A stretch of DNA of 64,000 nt from Rhodocaloribacter litoris (GCF_011682235.2 NZ_CP076718.1:4123095-4187094); one strand, 5' to 3'. Positions 32,961 to 42,132 are shown, numbered from the stretch's first letter. The notes: generated by a model not told the origin, from the letters alone. A program made the numbers and translations.

Positions 32961-34235
32961 ATGAAGCAGTCACGCAGGCATTTCGTCTCGAGTCTCGGGC
33001 GAGCGGCGCTGGGGGCCGGTCTGGCCGGAGCGATCCGGCCGGGGCGGGAGCCGGCCCCCCCGCTGCCCGGGTTCGACGACCCGGATTTCTGGCGCGTGGT
33101 GCGCCTGCAGTACCCGCTGACGTTCGAGCGCGTTTACCTCAACACCGGCGGGCTGGGGCCGGCGCCGTATGCCGTGCTGGCGGCCGTCGAGCAGACCACC
33201 CGGTCGCTGCAGGCGCTGTCGGAGACCGGGCACCACCTGATCGAGGAGACGCGCCCGGCGGTGGCAGCCTTCCTGGGTGCCGATCCGGACGAGATCGCCT
33301 TCACCCGCAATGCCACCGAAGGCAACGCGACCGTCGCCATGGGGCTCGACCTGCGGCCCGGCGACGAGGTCATTTTCGAGTCGCACGCGCACCCGGGCGG
33401 GTCCTTTCCGTGGATGGCCCGGCAGAAAGAGCAGGGCATCCGCGTGCGCCTCTTCGAGCCGGACCCGACGAGCGCCGCGGGCAACCTGGAGCGCATCGCC
33501 GCCCTGATCACCCCGCGCACGCGCGTCATCCAGGTGAGCCACGTCACCGCGCCGACGGGCATTCGCTTTCCGGTCGAGGACATCGCCCGCCTGGCGCGGG
33601 AGCGGGGCCTGTGGTTCCACATCGACGGGGCACAGGCGGCCGGCATGATCCCCGTCGACCTGCATGCCATCGGGTGCGACTCCTTCGCCACGAGCGGGCA
33701 CAAGTGGATGGGCGGGCCGCACGGCACGGGCGTGCTCTACGTCCGCCGGGACCGGCTCGACGCCGTGCGCCCCACCGAGACGGGCGCCTACGGCGACGAC
33801 GGCGACGTCCACCTGCCGGACCGCTTCGGGTACCACGCTTCGGCCCGCCGGTACGAGGTGGGCACGCGCGATGCGGCTTCGGTGGTGGGGCTCGGGGCCG
33901 CGGTGCGGTTCCTCGAAACCATCGGGATGGCGCGCGTGGCCGAACGGGCCCGCACCCTGGCCCGTACCCTGCAGGCCCGCCTCCGTGCCCTCCCGGGCGT
34001 GACGATCCTCACCCCGGCGTCGGACGACCTGGCCGCTGCCATGACGACGATCCGGGTCGAGGGTGTGCCGTACCGCGACCTCTACCGCTATCTGCTCCAG
34101 GAGCACGGCCTGCGCTGCCGGATCGTCAGCGAGCGGGGGCTCGACGCCCTCCGCATCTCCACCCATATCTTCAACCAGGAAGACGAGTGCGAGCGGGTCG
34201 CCGAGGCCGTCCGTCGTGCCCGGGACCTGCGCTGA
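32961..34235 (+). CDS. Tat-exported class V aminotransferase-like PLP enzyme
   Basis: A 424-residue fold-type-I PLP protein of the isopenicillin-N-epimerase/cysteine-desulfurase branch. The N-terminus MKQSRRHFVSSLGRAALGAG is a Tat signal (SRRHF). The catalytic motifs are intact: FTRNATEGNATVAMGL for phosphate contact, HIDGAQAAG for the Asp that holds the PLP ring nitrogen and SGHKWMGGP with the Schiff-base Lys, about 250. The enzyme would act in the periplasm on an amino compound, which is unusual between two sugar permease genes. Reaction (epimerase, lyase or transaminase) cannot be told. ATG 32961 is preferred to the GTG at 32949, eight bases after the permease stop. Confidence 0.87.
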   Translation: MKQSRRHFVSSLGRAALGAGLAGAIRPGREPAPPLPGFDDPDFWRVVRLQYPLTFERVYLNTGGLGPAPYAVLAAVEQTTRSLQALSETGHHLIEETRPAVAAFLGADPDEIAFTRNATEGNATVAMGLDLRPGDEVIFESHAHPGGSFPWMARQKEQGIRVRLFEPDPTSAAGNLERIAALITPRTRVIQVSHVTAPTGIRFPVEDIARLARERGLWFHIDGAQAAGMIPVDLHAIGCDSFATSGHKWMGGPHGTGVLYVRRDRLDAVRPTETGAYGDDGDVHLPDRFGYHASARRYEVGTRDAASVVGLGAAVRFLETIGMARVAERARTLARTLQARLRALPGVTILTPASDDLAAAMTTIRVEGVPYRDLYRYLLQEHGLRCRIVSERGLDALRISTHIFNQEDECERVAEAVRRARDLR

Positions 34236-34252
34236 TCCGGAGGAAGCCCGCC

Positions 34253-35152
34253 ATGTACCAGCCGCCTGCGACGAGGACCGGAGCCTGGAGGGGGCGCCTC
34301 CGCCTGCCCGCACCGGGGCGGGTCGGGGTGCACCTCGTGCTGCTCCTCGGCGCCGCGGTGATGGTCGGGCCGCTCGTCTGGATGGTGCTCACCTCGCTCA
34401 AGACCCCCGCCGACGCCGAGGCCTTCTTCAATACGCCACGTCGCCTCATGGCCTTCCTCCGGGCGCTCTGGCCCGACCCCCTGACCTGGGACAACTACCG
34501 GGCCGTCTTCACCGAGCGGCCCCTGTTGCGCTACTTCCTCAACAGCGCCATCTACACCGGCCTGCGCATGGTGCCGGCCCTCTTCTTCTGCTCCCTGGCC
34601 GGCTTCCTCTTCGCCAAGATGAAGTTTCCCGGCCGGGACGGCCTCTTCGGGGCCATCCTTCTGACGATGATGATCCCCTTCCAGGTCAAGATGCTCGTGC
34701 TCTACGAGATGATGGTCGATTTCGGCTGGGTGGACACGTACTGGGCGGTCGTGGTCGTGGGGCTGATGGAGCCGTTCGGCATCTTCCTGTTCCGGCAGAC
34801 GATCAAGGACATCCCGGACGCCCTGCTCGACGCCGCCCGCATCGACGGGTGCGGACCGCTGCGAATCTACTTTCAGGTGGTGCTCCCGCTCATTCGTCCG
34901 GCCCTGGCCGCCTACGCCATCTTCCTGTTCATGTGGTCCTGGAGCGACTTCCTCTGGCCGCTCATCGTGATCAACACCGAGACGCTCAAGCCCGTCGAGG
35001 TGGGCATCCTGAGCTTCTCCGACATCAACAATCCGGACTACGTGAAGATGATGGCGGCCGCGACGGTGGCCGTGGCGCCGATCATCGTCTTCTTTCTCTT
35101 CATGCAGCGGCAGTTCATCCAGGGCATCACCATGACGGGTATCAAGGGATGA
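34253..35152 (+). CDS. Carbohydrate ABC transporter permease (MalG/UgpE type)
   Basis: A 299-residue permease with six helices, second half of the sugar importer. The EAA-type loop DIPDALLDAARIDGCGPLRIYFQVVLPLIRP lies near 192-220 (key residues D, A, G, P). The end MQRQFIQGITMTGIKG is the standard C-terminus of this family. ATG 34253 has GGAGG upstream (34239-34243). The stop overlaps the start of the binding-protein gene (ATGA, 35149-35152), a coupling typical of transporter operons. Confidence 0.94.
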   Translation: MYQPPATRTGAWRGRLRLPAPGRVGVHLVLLLGAAVMVGPLVWMVLTSLKTPADAEAFFNTPRRLMAFLRALWPDPLTWDNYRAVFTERPLLRYFLNSAIYTGLRMVPALFFCSLAGFLFAKMKFPGRDGLFGAILLTMMIPFQVKMLVLYEMMVDFGWVDTYWAVVVVGLMEPFGIFLFRQTIKDIPDALLDAARIDGCGPLRIYFQVVLPLIRPALAAYAIFLFMWSWSDFLWPLIVINTETLKPVEVGILSFSDINNPDYVKMMAAATVAVAPIIVFFLFMQRQFIQGITMTGIKG

Positions 35153-36462
35153 AGCGCCTTCGGACCCCCATACGATCCGCCGTGCTGTGGCTGCTGCCGG
35201 TGCTGCTGGTGGCGACCGGCATGGGGTGTGGTGCCGCGTCGCAGGAGCCGGCTTCCGACGGTCGCATCCCCGTACGTGTCTTCGTCCTGCTCATCAGCAC
35301 GTCGCAGGTCGCCTTCTACCGGTGGGCCGAGCAGGCTTTCGAGGCGGCCCATCCGGAGGTGGACGTGCGCATCGAGCAGTTCCCGGGCAGTTCGCTGAAG
35401 GATTTCGAGATCAAGCTGCGCCTGCGGTTTGCCAGCGGGCAGGCGCCCGACCTGTTCCACGTCAACACGAACGTGGGGGCCGAGCTGGCGGCGCTGGGGC
35501 TGCTGGCGCCCGCCCCGCCCGACGTGGTGGCCCTGGTCGACACGAACAGCGTCAACGAGATGGCCCGCACCGCGGCCCGGTTCGACGGGACGTACTACGG
35601 TGTCGTGAGCGACGTGGTCTGGACCGCCCTCTACTACAACCGCACGCACTTCCGGGAAGCGGGCCTCGATCCGGACCGCCCGCCCCGCACCTGGGACGAG
35701 CTGCTGGAGATGGCCGACCGCCTCACCGTGCGCCGTCCCGACGGGACGCCCGTGCGTGCGGGGCTGTCGCTGCGCAAGACGGGGTTCAAGGCCGGCACGG
35801 CCGAGAAGTGGTTGACGTTCCTCTACAGCGCCGGCGGTCGCGCCTTCGACGAGAACGGCACGCGCACCCTCATCAACAGCCCCGCCGGACGGGCCGCGCT
35901 CGACTTCTACGCCGAGGTCCTCTTCCGGCGCCGCATCGACGACGTGGCCCTCGAAGGCGATCAGCAGGGATTCGGGCAGGGACGGGTGTCCATGTTCATC
36001 CGCGAACCCCACGTCATCGGGTGGCTGAAGCAGAACTACCCGGACCTGGACTTCGGTGTGGCGCCGATCCCGCGGCGGGACACCTCGCTCAGCAGCGGCG
36101 GGGCCTACATGTTCGCCGTCAGCCGGGACAGCCCGCACCCGGACGCGGCCTGGCGCTTTGCCCGCTTCCTGATGAGCGACTCGGTGTATGTACGCTATGC
36201 AGCAGGCGGGAGCGTGGTGCCGGCTCTCCGCTCGGTGGCCCGCCGCCCCGCCTACACTGGCGACCCGCGCTGGCGGGTGTTCCTGGAGCAGCCGGCCCGG
36301 CTCTCCGGGGGCTTTCCCCGTGCCGGCCGGGCGCTCGACATCCTCGGCGCCTACATCGAACAGTTCTGCTACGGCCGCCTGGAGGCCGGCGAGATGCTGC
36401 GCCTGGCCGAGCGGGACATGAACGCCGTGCTGGCTCCGAACCGGCGGCGGGACCCTTCATAA
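35149..36462 (+). CDS. Sugar ABC transporter substrate-binding lipoprotein
   Basis: A 437-residue extracytoplasmic binding protein. The signal ends in a lipobox TGMGC with Cys27, so it should be lipid-anchored in the periplasm. The mature part follows the CUT1 family: VRVFVLLISTSQVAFYRWAEQAFEAAHPEVDVRIEQFPGSS, GQAPDLFHVN, YYGVVSDVVWTALYYNRTHFREAGLDP, and PPRTWDELLEMADRL (split; key positions are typical). Late SSGGAYMFAVSRDSPHPDAAWRF agrees. It delivers a mono- or oligosaccharide to the two permeases encoded just upstream; ligand unknown, but the neighbours point to a uronate-containing or methylated sugar. Confidence 0.94.
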   Translation: MKRLRTPIRSAVLWLLPVLLVATGMGCGAASQEPASDGRIPVRVFVLLISTSQVAFYRWAEQAFEAAHPEVDVRIEQFPGSSLKDFEIKLRLRFASGQAPDLFHVNTNVGAELAALGLLAPAPPDVVALVDTNSVNEMARTAARFDGTYYGVVSDVVWTALYYNRTHFREAGLDPDRPPRTWDELLEMADRLTVRRPDGTPVRAGLSLRKTGFKAGTAEKWLTFLYSAGGRAFDENGTRTLINSPAGRAALDFYAEVLFRRRIDDVALEGDQQGFGQGRVSMFIREPHVIGWLKQNYPDLDFGVAPIPRRDTSLSSGGAYMFAVSRDSPHPDAAWRFARFLMSDSVYVRYAAGGSVVPALRSVARRPAYTGDPRWRVFLEQPARLSGGFPRAGRALDILGAYIEQFCYGRLEAGEMLRLAERDMNAVLAPNRRRDPS

Positions 36463-36474
36463 CCGGACGAGACG

Positions 36475-37323
36475 ATGCGTGACACGATCCCGGAACTGGG
36501 CATCATCACCGACGAGGTAGCCCCCGAGGTGGAAGAGGCGCTGGCGACGGCCATGGACTGGGGCCTGCGCCGGTTCGAACTGCGGGAAGGGCGCACGGGT
36601 CGTTTCCCGGCCTTCACGCCGGGGGAGGTGCGGGCCGTCGAGGCGGCCCGGGCGGCCGGGGCGCAGATCACCGCGGTCTCGCCCGGCCTGTTCAAAGGGG
36701 TGGTCTCGGACAAGGCCCGCCTGCGCCGCGAGCTGGACGACGTGCTGCCCCGTGCCATCGAACTGGCCCGGCGGTTCGAGGTGCCGGTGCTCATCGCCTT
36801 CGGCTTCCAGCGGTACCGGGGCGAACTGCCCTCGGGCCGCATGCGGGCGATGCAGGCCTTCGAGCGGGCGGCCCGGCAGGTCGCCGAGGCGGGTATGGTG
36901 CTGGCCCTCGAGAACGAGCCGGACTTCTGGATCGACCGCCCGGCCGAGGCGGCGGCGATGCTCGACGAGATCGGCCATCCCGCCCTCCGCCTCAACTGGG
37001 ACCCGGCCAACCTGCACTGGGGGGGACAGGTGCCCACCCGTGCCGATTTCCTGGCGGTGCGCCCCTACCTGGCGGGCGTGCACGTGAAGGACTATTACCC
37101 GGCGCGGCCCGAGGCTCCCTGGTTGCCGGTAGGTGAGGGGACGACCCCGTGGGACGAGATCCTCCCGTGGCTCGTCCACGAGACGGACCTGCCCCATCTG
37201 ACGATCGAGACCCATTGCACCCCGCTCCGTGTCTGTTCGGAGCGGGCCCTGGCGAACCTGCGGCGCCTCCTCGCGGCGTGCATCCGCGGCGAGGTCGCCC
37301 GAGACCCGGAGGACGGACGATGA
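36475..37323 (+). CDS. Sugar phosphate isomerase/epimerase (xylose isomerase-like TIM barrel)
   Basis: A 282-residue AP-endonuclease-2-like TIM barrel. It shows the metal-site strands in order: LALENEPDFWID, LRLNWDPANLHWGG, GVHVKDYYP and LTIETHC, supplying Glu, Asp, His and Glu ligands for a divalent metal. Related enzymes isomerise or epimerise ketoses and cyclitols (for example inosose or hydroxypyruvate routes). It is followed by a Gfo/Idh/MocA oxidoreductase with a 4-base ATGA overlap; this enzyme pair is typical of oxidise-epimerise-reduce handling of sugars or inositols. A second such pair is at 43504/44437. Confidence 0.88.
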   Translation: MRDTIPELGIITDEVAPEVEEALATAMDWGLRRFELREGRTGRFPAFTPGEVRAVEAARAAGAQITAVSPGLFKGVVSDKARLRRELDDVLPRAIELARRFEVPVLIAFGFQRYRGELPSGRMRAMQAFERAARQVAEAGMVLALENEPDFWIDRPAEAAAMLDEIGHPALRLNWDPANLHWGGQVPTRADFLAVRPYLAGVHVKDYYPARPEAPWLPVGEGTTPWDEILPWLVHETDLPHLTIETHCTPLRVCSERALANLRRLLAACIRGEVARDPEDGR

Positions 37324-38351
37324 CGACCCCCCCTGAACAGGCCGAACCCGTACGCCTGGCCATGGCCGGGCTGGGCGGGCACGGGCGGACGATCCAGCAG
37401 GCGGTGGCCTCCGTGCCGGCGCTGCGCGTGGTCGCCGTCTACGATCCCGACGCCGCCGAGGCCCGGGCGGCCGCCGCCCGGTTCGGGTGTGCCGTGGCTC
37501 CGTCCTACGAGGCGCTGCTCGCCCGCGACGACGTCGAGGCCGTGGTCCTCGTGACGCCGAACCACCTGCACCGTCCCCAGGCCGAGGCGGCCCTGGCCGC
37601 CGGATACGACGTGTTCGTCGAGAAGCCGCTGGCGAACACCGTGGCGGACGGGCGAGCGATGGTGCGGGCGGCCGAGGCGACCGGCCGGGTGCTGATGGTC
37701 GGGCACAACATGCGCCGGGGGCGCCCCGCCCGCCGGGCCCGGGCGTTGCTGGCGAGCGGGGCCCTGGGGCGTGTGGCCAGCATCGAGGTGCACTTCTCTT
37801 CCGACACGGCGCAGCGCCTGCCGGCCGGTTCGTGGCGGCTGCACCCGGGCACGTGCCCGCTCCTGCCCATGATGCAGCTCGGCATCCACGGCGTCGACCT
37901 GGTGCACTACCTGGCGGGGCGCGTCGAGACGGTGCAGGCCCGGGCCGCCGCGCTGACGACCGGCCCGCCCGTCGTGGACCACGTGGCCGCGCTGCTGGGG
38001 TTGCCGGACGGGGCCACGGCCACCCTCGTGTCGAACTACTGCACGCCGGTGCGTTTTGCCTGGCACGTCGCCGCCACGGAGGGCAGCCTGGCCGGCACGC
38101 CCCACACGCTCACCGTGACCGACCGCTCGGGGGCCGTCCTCGAGACGCTCGACGCCGGCGACGATCCCTACGGTTCCTACGTCGACCAGATGGCGGCCTT
38201 TGCCCGGGCCGTCCGCACGCGGCAGCGGCCCGAGACCGACGGCTATGCCGGCCTGCAGGCGCTGGCGGTCGTCGAGGCCGTCGAAGCCAGCCTGGCCCGT
38301 CAGGCTGCCGTCCCGGTGCCCGTCTACGCTCCCGACCGCCATCCAGCCTGA
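37320..38351 (+). CDS. Gfo/Idh/MocA-family oxidoreductase
   Basis: A 343-residue NAD(P)-dependent sugar dehydrogenase. The N-terminal Rossmann fold has a relaxed dinucleotide motif, GLGGHG (about 18-23), and the family signature VFVEKPLANTVADG with the EKP Lys near 98-100. A central LGIHGVDLVHYLAG contains the HxxD pair expected near the active site. The family oxidises or reduces hydroxyls of sugars, cyclitols and glycosides. The start at 37320 overlaps the isomerase stop by four bases (ATGA). Substrate unknown. Confidence 0.9.
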   Translation: MTTPPEQAEPVRLAMAGLGGHGRTIQQAVASVPALRVVAVYDPDAAEARAAAARFGCAVAPSYEALLARDDVEAVVLVTPNHLHRPQAEAALAAGYDVFVEKPLANTVADGRAMVRAAEATGRVLMVGHNMRRGRPARRARALLASGALGRVASIEVHFSSDTAQRLPAGSWRLHPGTCPLLPMMQLGIHGVDLVHYLAGRVETVQARAAALTTGPPVVDHVAALLGLPDGATATLVSNYCTPVRFAWHVAATEGSLAGTPHTLTVTDRSGAVLETLDAGDDPYGSYVDQMAAFARAVRTRQRPETDGYAGLQALAVVEAVEASLARQAAVPVPVYAPDRHPA

Positions 38352-38359
38352 GATACGCG

Positions 38360-40222
38360 ATGCCGATCTGCCGACTACTGGTCCTGATGATGGGATGCGG
38401 GCTGCTCCTGCCTCCCGCCACGGCCCGGGCCCGCCAGGCGACGCCGGGCGACCTCGACCGCGCCTTCCAGGCCCGCCGCGATTCCCTCATCACGTACTTC
38501 GCCACCCGCATCCCCGATGACGACCTGAGCCGCGGCGGCTACCTCGACGTCGCCGCCCGCCTCTATCGCGGCACCTGCGGCACCTGGTGCGTGGCCCGCC
38601 TCGACTCGCTCATGGCCCATCCCCGGGGCGACATGTTCTGGATGTACCCCTTCGTCACGGTCATGTACAACGACCGGGGCACGCTGCCCGAAGCCACCCG
38701 CCGCCGCATGCGGGACCTCTGGCGCACCTACACGCCCTACCGCGGCGACACCGAGAACCACTGGGCGCTCTACTACACGGCGCTCTACCTGGCCGCTCAG
38801 CAGTATCCGGGCGAACCCGGCTCGTCCTGGTTTACCGGCAAGAGCTCGGAGGAAAACATGGCGGAGGCGCGGGACTACCTGATCGCCTGGATGGACCTGA
38901 CGACCCGCCGCGGCCAGGGCGAATACGATTCGCCCCACTACCTGCGCGTCTATCTCACGCCGATGGCCCTGCTCTATGCCTACGCCGAAGAACCGGCCAT
39001 GCGGCAGCGCGCCCGCATGATGCTCGACTACCTGCTGGCCGACTTCGCCGCGGAGAGCCTGGACGGCCTCTCGGGAGGGGCCCACAGCCGCATCTACGAG
39101 CGCGAGGTGATCCGCCCCTTCCGGGCACCCGGCGCCGCCCCGACGGCCTGGCTCCTCTTCGGCAACACCCCGTTCCAGCCCACCGGCGAGACGCTGATTC
39201 TGGCCCTGAGCGGCTATCGCCCTCCGCCCATCCTGCACTACATCGCCACCGACCGGCGGGCGCCCTATGTCCACCGCGAGCTCAAGCGCACGCGCCACCG
39301 CATCCGCTACAGCAGGGAACGCAACGCGCCGGTCTACAAATACACGTACGTGCGGCCCGAGTACGTCCTCGGCTCGACACAGGGCGGCCTCCTTCAGCCC
39401 ATCCAGCAACAGACCTGGAGCCTGATCTGGCGCACCGACGACCCCGAAGAGGCCCGCAACACCCTGTTTTCCCTCCATCCCTACTCGTCTCCGGTCGAGC
39501 TGGGGATGTACTTCGCCGAGTTGCAGGAGTTCGTCACCGAGATCGTCGTGCGCTCGAAGAAAGAGTACGATTCGCCGGACAAGCTCACCGGCGGCTCGCC
39601 CTATGAGCAGGTTTTCCAGCACGAGGATGCCCTCATCGCCCTCTACGACATCCCACCCGGCACGCGCTTCCCGCACGTCAACGCCTTCTTTTCGGACGAG
39701 CTGCGTGACCTGAAGGAGGACCGTTCCGGCTGGATCTTCGCCCGGGGCGGAGAGGCCCTGATCGCCTACTACCCGCTGGCACCCTACCGCTGGGAGGAGC
39801 AGCCCGACGCCTGGGACGAGAACCGGAAGCACCGGCGGCTGGTGAGCCCGCATCTGAAGAACGGCGCTGTCGTGCAGGTGGCTCCGGCTTCGGCCTACGC
39901 CTCCATGGAGGCGTTCCGGGCGGCGGTGCGGGCGCTGCCGCTGGACGTCTCCACCCGCCCCGTGCCGTCGGTCCGCTTCACCACGCTCGGCGGGGCCACC
40001 ATGGAGCTCACCTATGGCGAGACGCCCCGTCTGAACGGCACCCCGGTGGATTATGCCGCCTGGCCCCTTTACGACGGCCCGTTCCTGCAGGCCGCACCGG
40101 AGAGCCGCCGGCTCGAGATGCGCTACGGCGCGCTGCGTCGCCTGCTCGACTTCAACACCCTCACGATCCGCGAGTGGGTCGAGACCCCTTCCGACAACCG
40201 GCAAGACCCCGGCACGCCATGA
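38360..40222 (+). CDS. Secreted protein of unknown function, helical-toroid-like (620 aa)
   Basis: Signal peptide about 1-23 (MPICRLLVLMMGCGLLLPPATA). The N-terminal half is rich in paired helices with aromatic and charged loops (TENHWALYYTALYLAAQQYPG, GQGEYDSPHYLRVYLTPMALLYAY, LDYLLADFAAESLDGLSGGAHSRIYE, each given in part). This arrangement, with a conserved-looking EYDSPHY and GGAHSR, recalls alpha/alpha-toroid polysaccharide lyases and glycosidases. The C-terminal part (from about 400) is beta-rich, as in lyases with a beta-sandwich. A lyase would fit the GH88-type gene nearby, but this assignment is a guess. It overlaps the next gene by 4 bases (ATGA). Confidence 0.6.
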   Translation: MPICRLLVLMMGCGLLLPPATARARQATPGDLDRAFQARRDSLITYFATRIPDDDLSRGGYLDVAARLYRGTCGTWCVARLDSLMAHPRGDMFWMYPFVTVMYNDRGTLPEATRRRMRDLWRTYTPYRGDTENHWALYYTALYLAAQQYPGEPGSSWFTGKSSEENMAEARDYLIAWMDLTTRRGQGEYDSPHYLRVYLTPMALLYAYAEEPAMRQRARMMLDYLLADFAAESLDGLSGGAHSRIYEREVIRPFRAPGAAPTAWLLFGNTPFQPTGETLILALSGYRPPPILHYIATDRRAPYVHRELKRTRHRIRYSRERNAPVYKYTYVRPEYVLGSTQGGLLQPIQQQTWSLIWRTDDPEEARNTLFSLHPYSSPVELGMYFAELQEFVTEIVVRSKKEYDSPDKLTGGSPYEQVFQHEDALIALYDIPPGTRFPHVNAFFSDELRDLKEDRSGWIFARGGEALIAYYPLAPYRWEEQPDAWDENRKHRRLVSPHLKNGAVVQVAPASAYASMEAFRAAVRALPLDVSTRPVPSVRFTTLGGATMELTYGETPRLNGTPVDYAAWPLYDGPFLQAAPESRRLEMRYGALRRLLDFNTLTIREWVETPSDNRQDPGTP

Positions 40223-41241
40223 GACGAATGCACCTTCTTCCGGTCGGGCTCCTGTTGTTGCTCGGTGTGCCTCCGCGCGGGGCCGTGGCCCAGGCGGACG
40301 CCGGCCCGGCGATCCTCTACGGCGGCTTTATCCCGTCGAAAGGCTACGTCGTCGGCAGTAGCCTGGACGAGAGCGGCCTCATCCGGCGCGAGCCGGACGG
40401 ACGCTGGGTGCACCTGGGACACAACAACCCGCGCGTCAATGCCGTCGCCGCCGTGCCCGGCCGGCCGGACACGCTCTTCGTGGCCGCCGGCAACGGCGTG
40501 TTGCGCACCTTCGACGGCGGTCGTTCCTGGCGCATCGTCACCGACTGGCGCATGACCGAGGTGCAGGATGTGGCCGTGGACGCCCACGCCCCCGGCTTCG
40601 TCTATGCCGGCACCGCCTACGGCGTCTGGCGCTCGACGGACGGCGGGGACACCTGGGAGGAAGCCAGCGTGGGCATCCCGCCGGGCAAGACGTACACCGA
40701 GACCGTGGAGGTGGACCGTACGACCGCCTACCGCGTCCTGGCCGGGACCGACGACGGCGTCTACGTCTCGGAGGACGGCGGCCGGACGTGGCTGCGCGCC
40801 GGCCTGCCCGGCGTGGAGGTGCTCGACCTCCAGCAGAGCCGCACCGCGCCGGACGTCTGGCTCGCCGCCACCTACCGGCACGGCCTCCACCGCTCCACCG
40901 ACGGCGGGCGGACCTGGCACCCCGTGGCCCCGGCCTGGGCCGCACACAGCATCCACGGCGTCGCCATCGACCCCCACGACGCCCGGCGTATGGCCGCCGC
41001 CGGATGGGACACCGGCGTCCTCGTCTCCGTCGACGGCGGGCGGACCTGGGAACGGCGCGGCGACACCCTGCCCGTCGACGACTTCTACGAGATCGTCTTC
41101 GACGCCAACGTGCCCGGCCGGCTGCTGGCCGCTACCGTCGAGGAGGGACTCTTTGCCTCGGACGACCTGGGCCGTACCTGGACGCTGCTGGGCCTCGAAG
41201 GCGCGCTGATCTTCGACCTTACGTTCGTCTATCCCCGATGA
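40219..41241 (+). CDS. Secreted BNR/VPS10-like beta-propeller protein
   Basis: A 340-residue exported propeller. Signal peptide 1-24 (MRRMHLLPVGLLLLLGVPPRGAVA). Six to seven blades follow, each bearing an Asp-box-like motif: STDGGDTW, SEDGGRTW, STDGGRTW, SVDGGRTW and SDDLGRTW are all visible, along with FDGGRSW. These occur in sialidase-type, Ycf48-like and VPS10-like propellers. With no catalytic Arg triad evident, a binding or scaffold role is more likely than a sialidase. Start 40219 overlaps the previous stop by four bases, so it is coupled to the putative lyase-like protein, perhaps as its partner. Confidence 0.75.
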   Translation: MRRMHLLPVGLLLLLGVPPRGAVAQADAGPAILYGGFIPSKGYVVGSSLDESGLIRREPDGRWVHLGHNNPRVNAVAAVPGRPDTLFVAAGNGVLRTFDGGRSWRIVTDWRMTEVQDVAVDAHAPGFVYAGTAYGVWRSTDGGDTWEEASVGIPPGKTYTETVEVDRTTAYRVLAGTDDGVYVSEDGGRTWLRAGLPGVEVLDLQQSRTAPDVWLAATYRHGLHRSTDGGRTWHPVAPAWAAHSIHGVAIDPHDARRMAAAGWDTGVLVSVDGGRTWERRGDTLPVDDFYEIVFDANVPGRLLAATVEEGLFASDDLGRTWTLLGLEGALIFDLTFVYPR

Positions 41242-42074
41242 ATTCGCTCACCGAACCACGAACCGCCATGAGCACGACCACCGCCACCACCCTCTTCCAG
41301 CGACCCTATGACGTCACCGACGAGCAGGTTGCCTTCTTCCGGGCCAACGGGTACGTGCGCTTCGACGGGGTGCTCTCCCCCGAGGAGGTCGAGGCGCTGC
41401 GGGCCGCGCTCGAACGCGCCCTCGCCGCCAAGAAAGCCTTCACCCGCGACCTGGCCGGGGGCGGCGACCGGATCGTCCAGATGCTCAACCTGTGGGAGCA
41501 CGACGACGTCTTCCGCGCCTATTCGACCAGCCCGCGCCTGGCCCGCATGGCCGCCCGTCTTACCGGCAGCGAGACCATCCACCTCTTTCACGACCAGGCC
41601 CTCATCAAGCCGCCCGGCCCGAGCGCACCCTCGCCCTGGCACCAGGATCAGCCCTACTGGCCCTCGAAAGAGCCGGGCATGATTTCCTGCTGGATGGCCC
41701 TCGACGACGTCACCATCGACCGGGGGGCCATGCAGTTCATCCCCGGCTCGCATCGCTGGGGCGAGTTCGCGCCCGTCTCATTCGCCGGCGACGGCCCCGG
41801 GCTCTACGACATGATCTCGGACGAGCAGCGGGCGCAGTGGACCCCCGTGCCCGTCGAGCTGAAAGCGGGGGACTGCACCTGGCACCATGGCCTCACGTTC
41901 CATTACACCCGCCCCAACACCACCGACCGGACGCGCCGCGCCGTCGTGACGATCTATATTCCCGACGGCATCACCTACGCCGCCGACGAGAAGATGGAAC
42001 ACCCGCTCTCGCCGACGATCACCAGCCGCAAGGGCGAGCCGCTGCGGGGCACGAAGTTCCTCCGGCTCCTGTGA
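41238..42074 (+). CDS. Phytanoyl-CoA dioxygenase (PhyH)-family oxygenase
   Basis: A 278-residue Fe(II)/2-oxoglutarate oxygenase. The double-stranded beta-helix has the iron motif HxD in SPWHQDQPYW (about 134-143) and the distal His in WHHGLTFHYTRPN; the 2-oxoglutarate Arg should be in TRRAVVTIY. The first helix block DEQVAFFRANGYVRFDGVLSPEEVEALR is the usual PhyH start. The family hydroxylates lipids, sugars' side chains and small metabolites. I use ATG 41238, which overlaps the previous stop as ATGA; ATG 41268 (ten residues shorter) is equally possible. Cytoplasmic; the substrate is probably a pathway intermediate. Confidence 0.85.
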   Translation: MNSLTEPRTAMSTTTATTLFQRPYDVTDEQVAFFRANGYVRFDGVLSPEEVEALRAALERALAAKKAFTRDLAGGGDRIVQMLNLWEHDDVFRAYSTSPRLARMAARLTGSETIHLFHDQALIKPPGPSAPSPWHQDQPYWPSKEPGMISCWMALDDVTIDRGAMQFIPGSHRWGEFAPVSFAGDGPGLYDMISDEQRAQWTPVPVELKAGDCTWHHGLTFHYTRPNTTDRTRRAVVTIYIPDGITYAADEKMEHPLSPTITSRKGEPLRGTKFLRLL

Positions 42075-42075
42075 C

Positions 42076-42091
42076 GCGGCCGGGTGGCCGC
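42076..42091. other. Short GC hairpin after the PhyH gene
   Basis: GCGGCC-GGGT-GGCCGC is a perfect 6-bp stem with a 4-base loop starting just after the PhyH stop codon. No U-tract follows, so it is more likely an RNA-processing or stability element than a terminator. Confidence 0.4.
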
Positions 42092-42132
42092 ACCGATCCG
42101 TTTCACGCATCCATTCAACCCGGAAAGACCAC

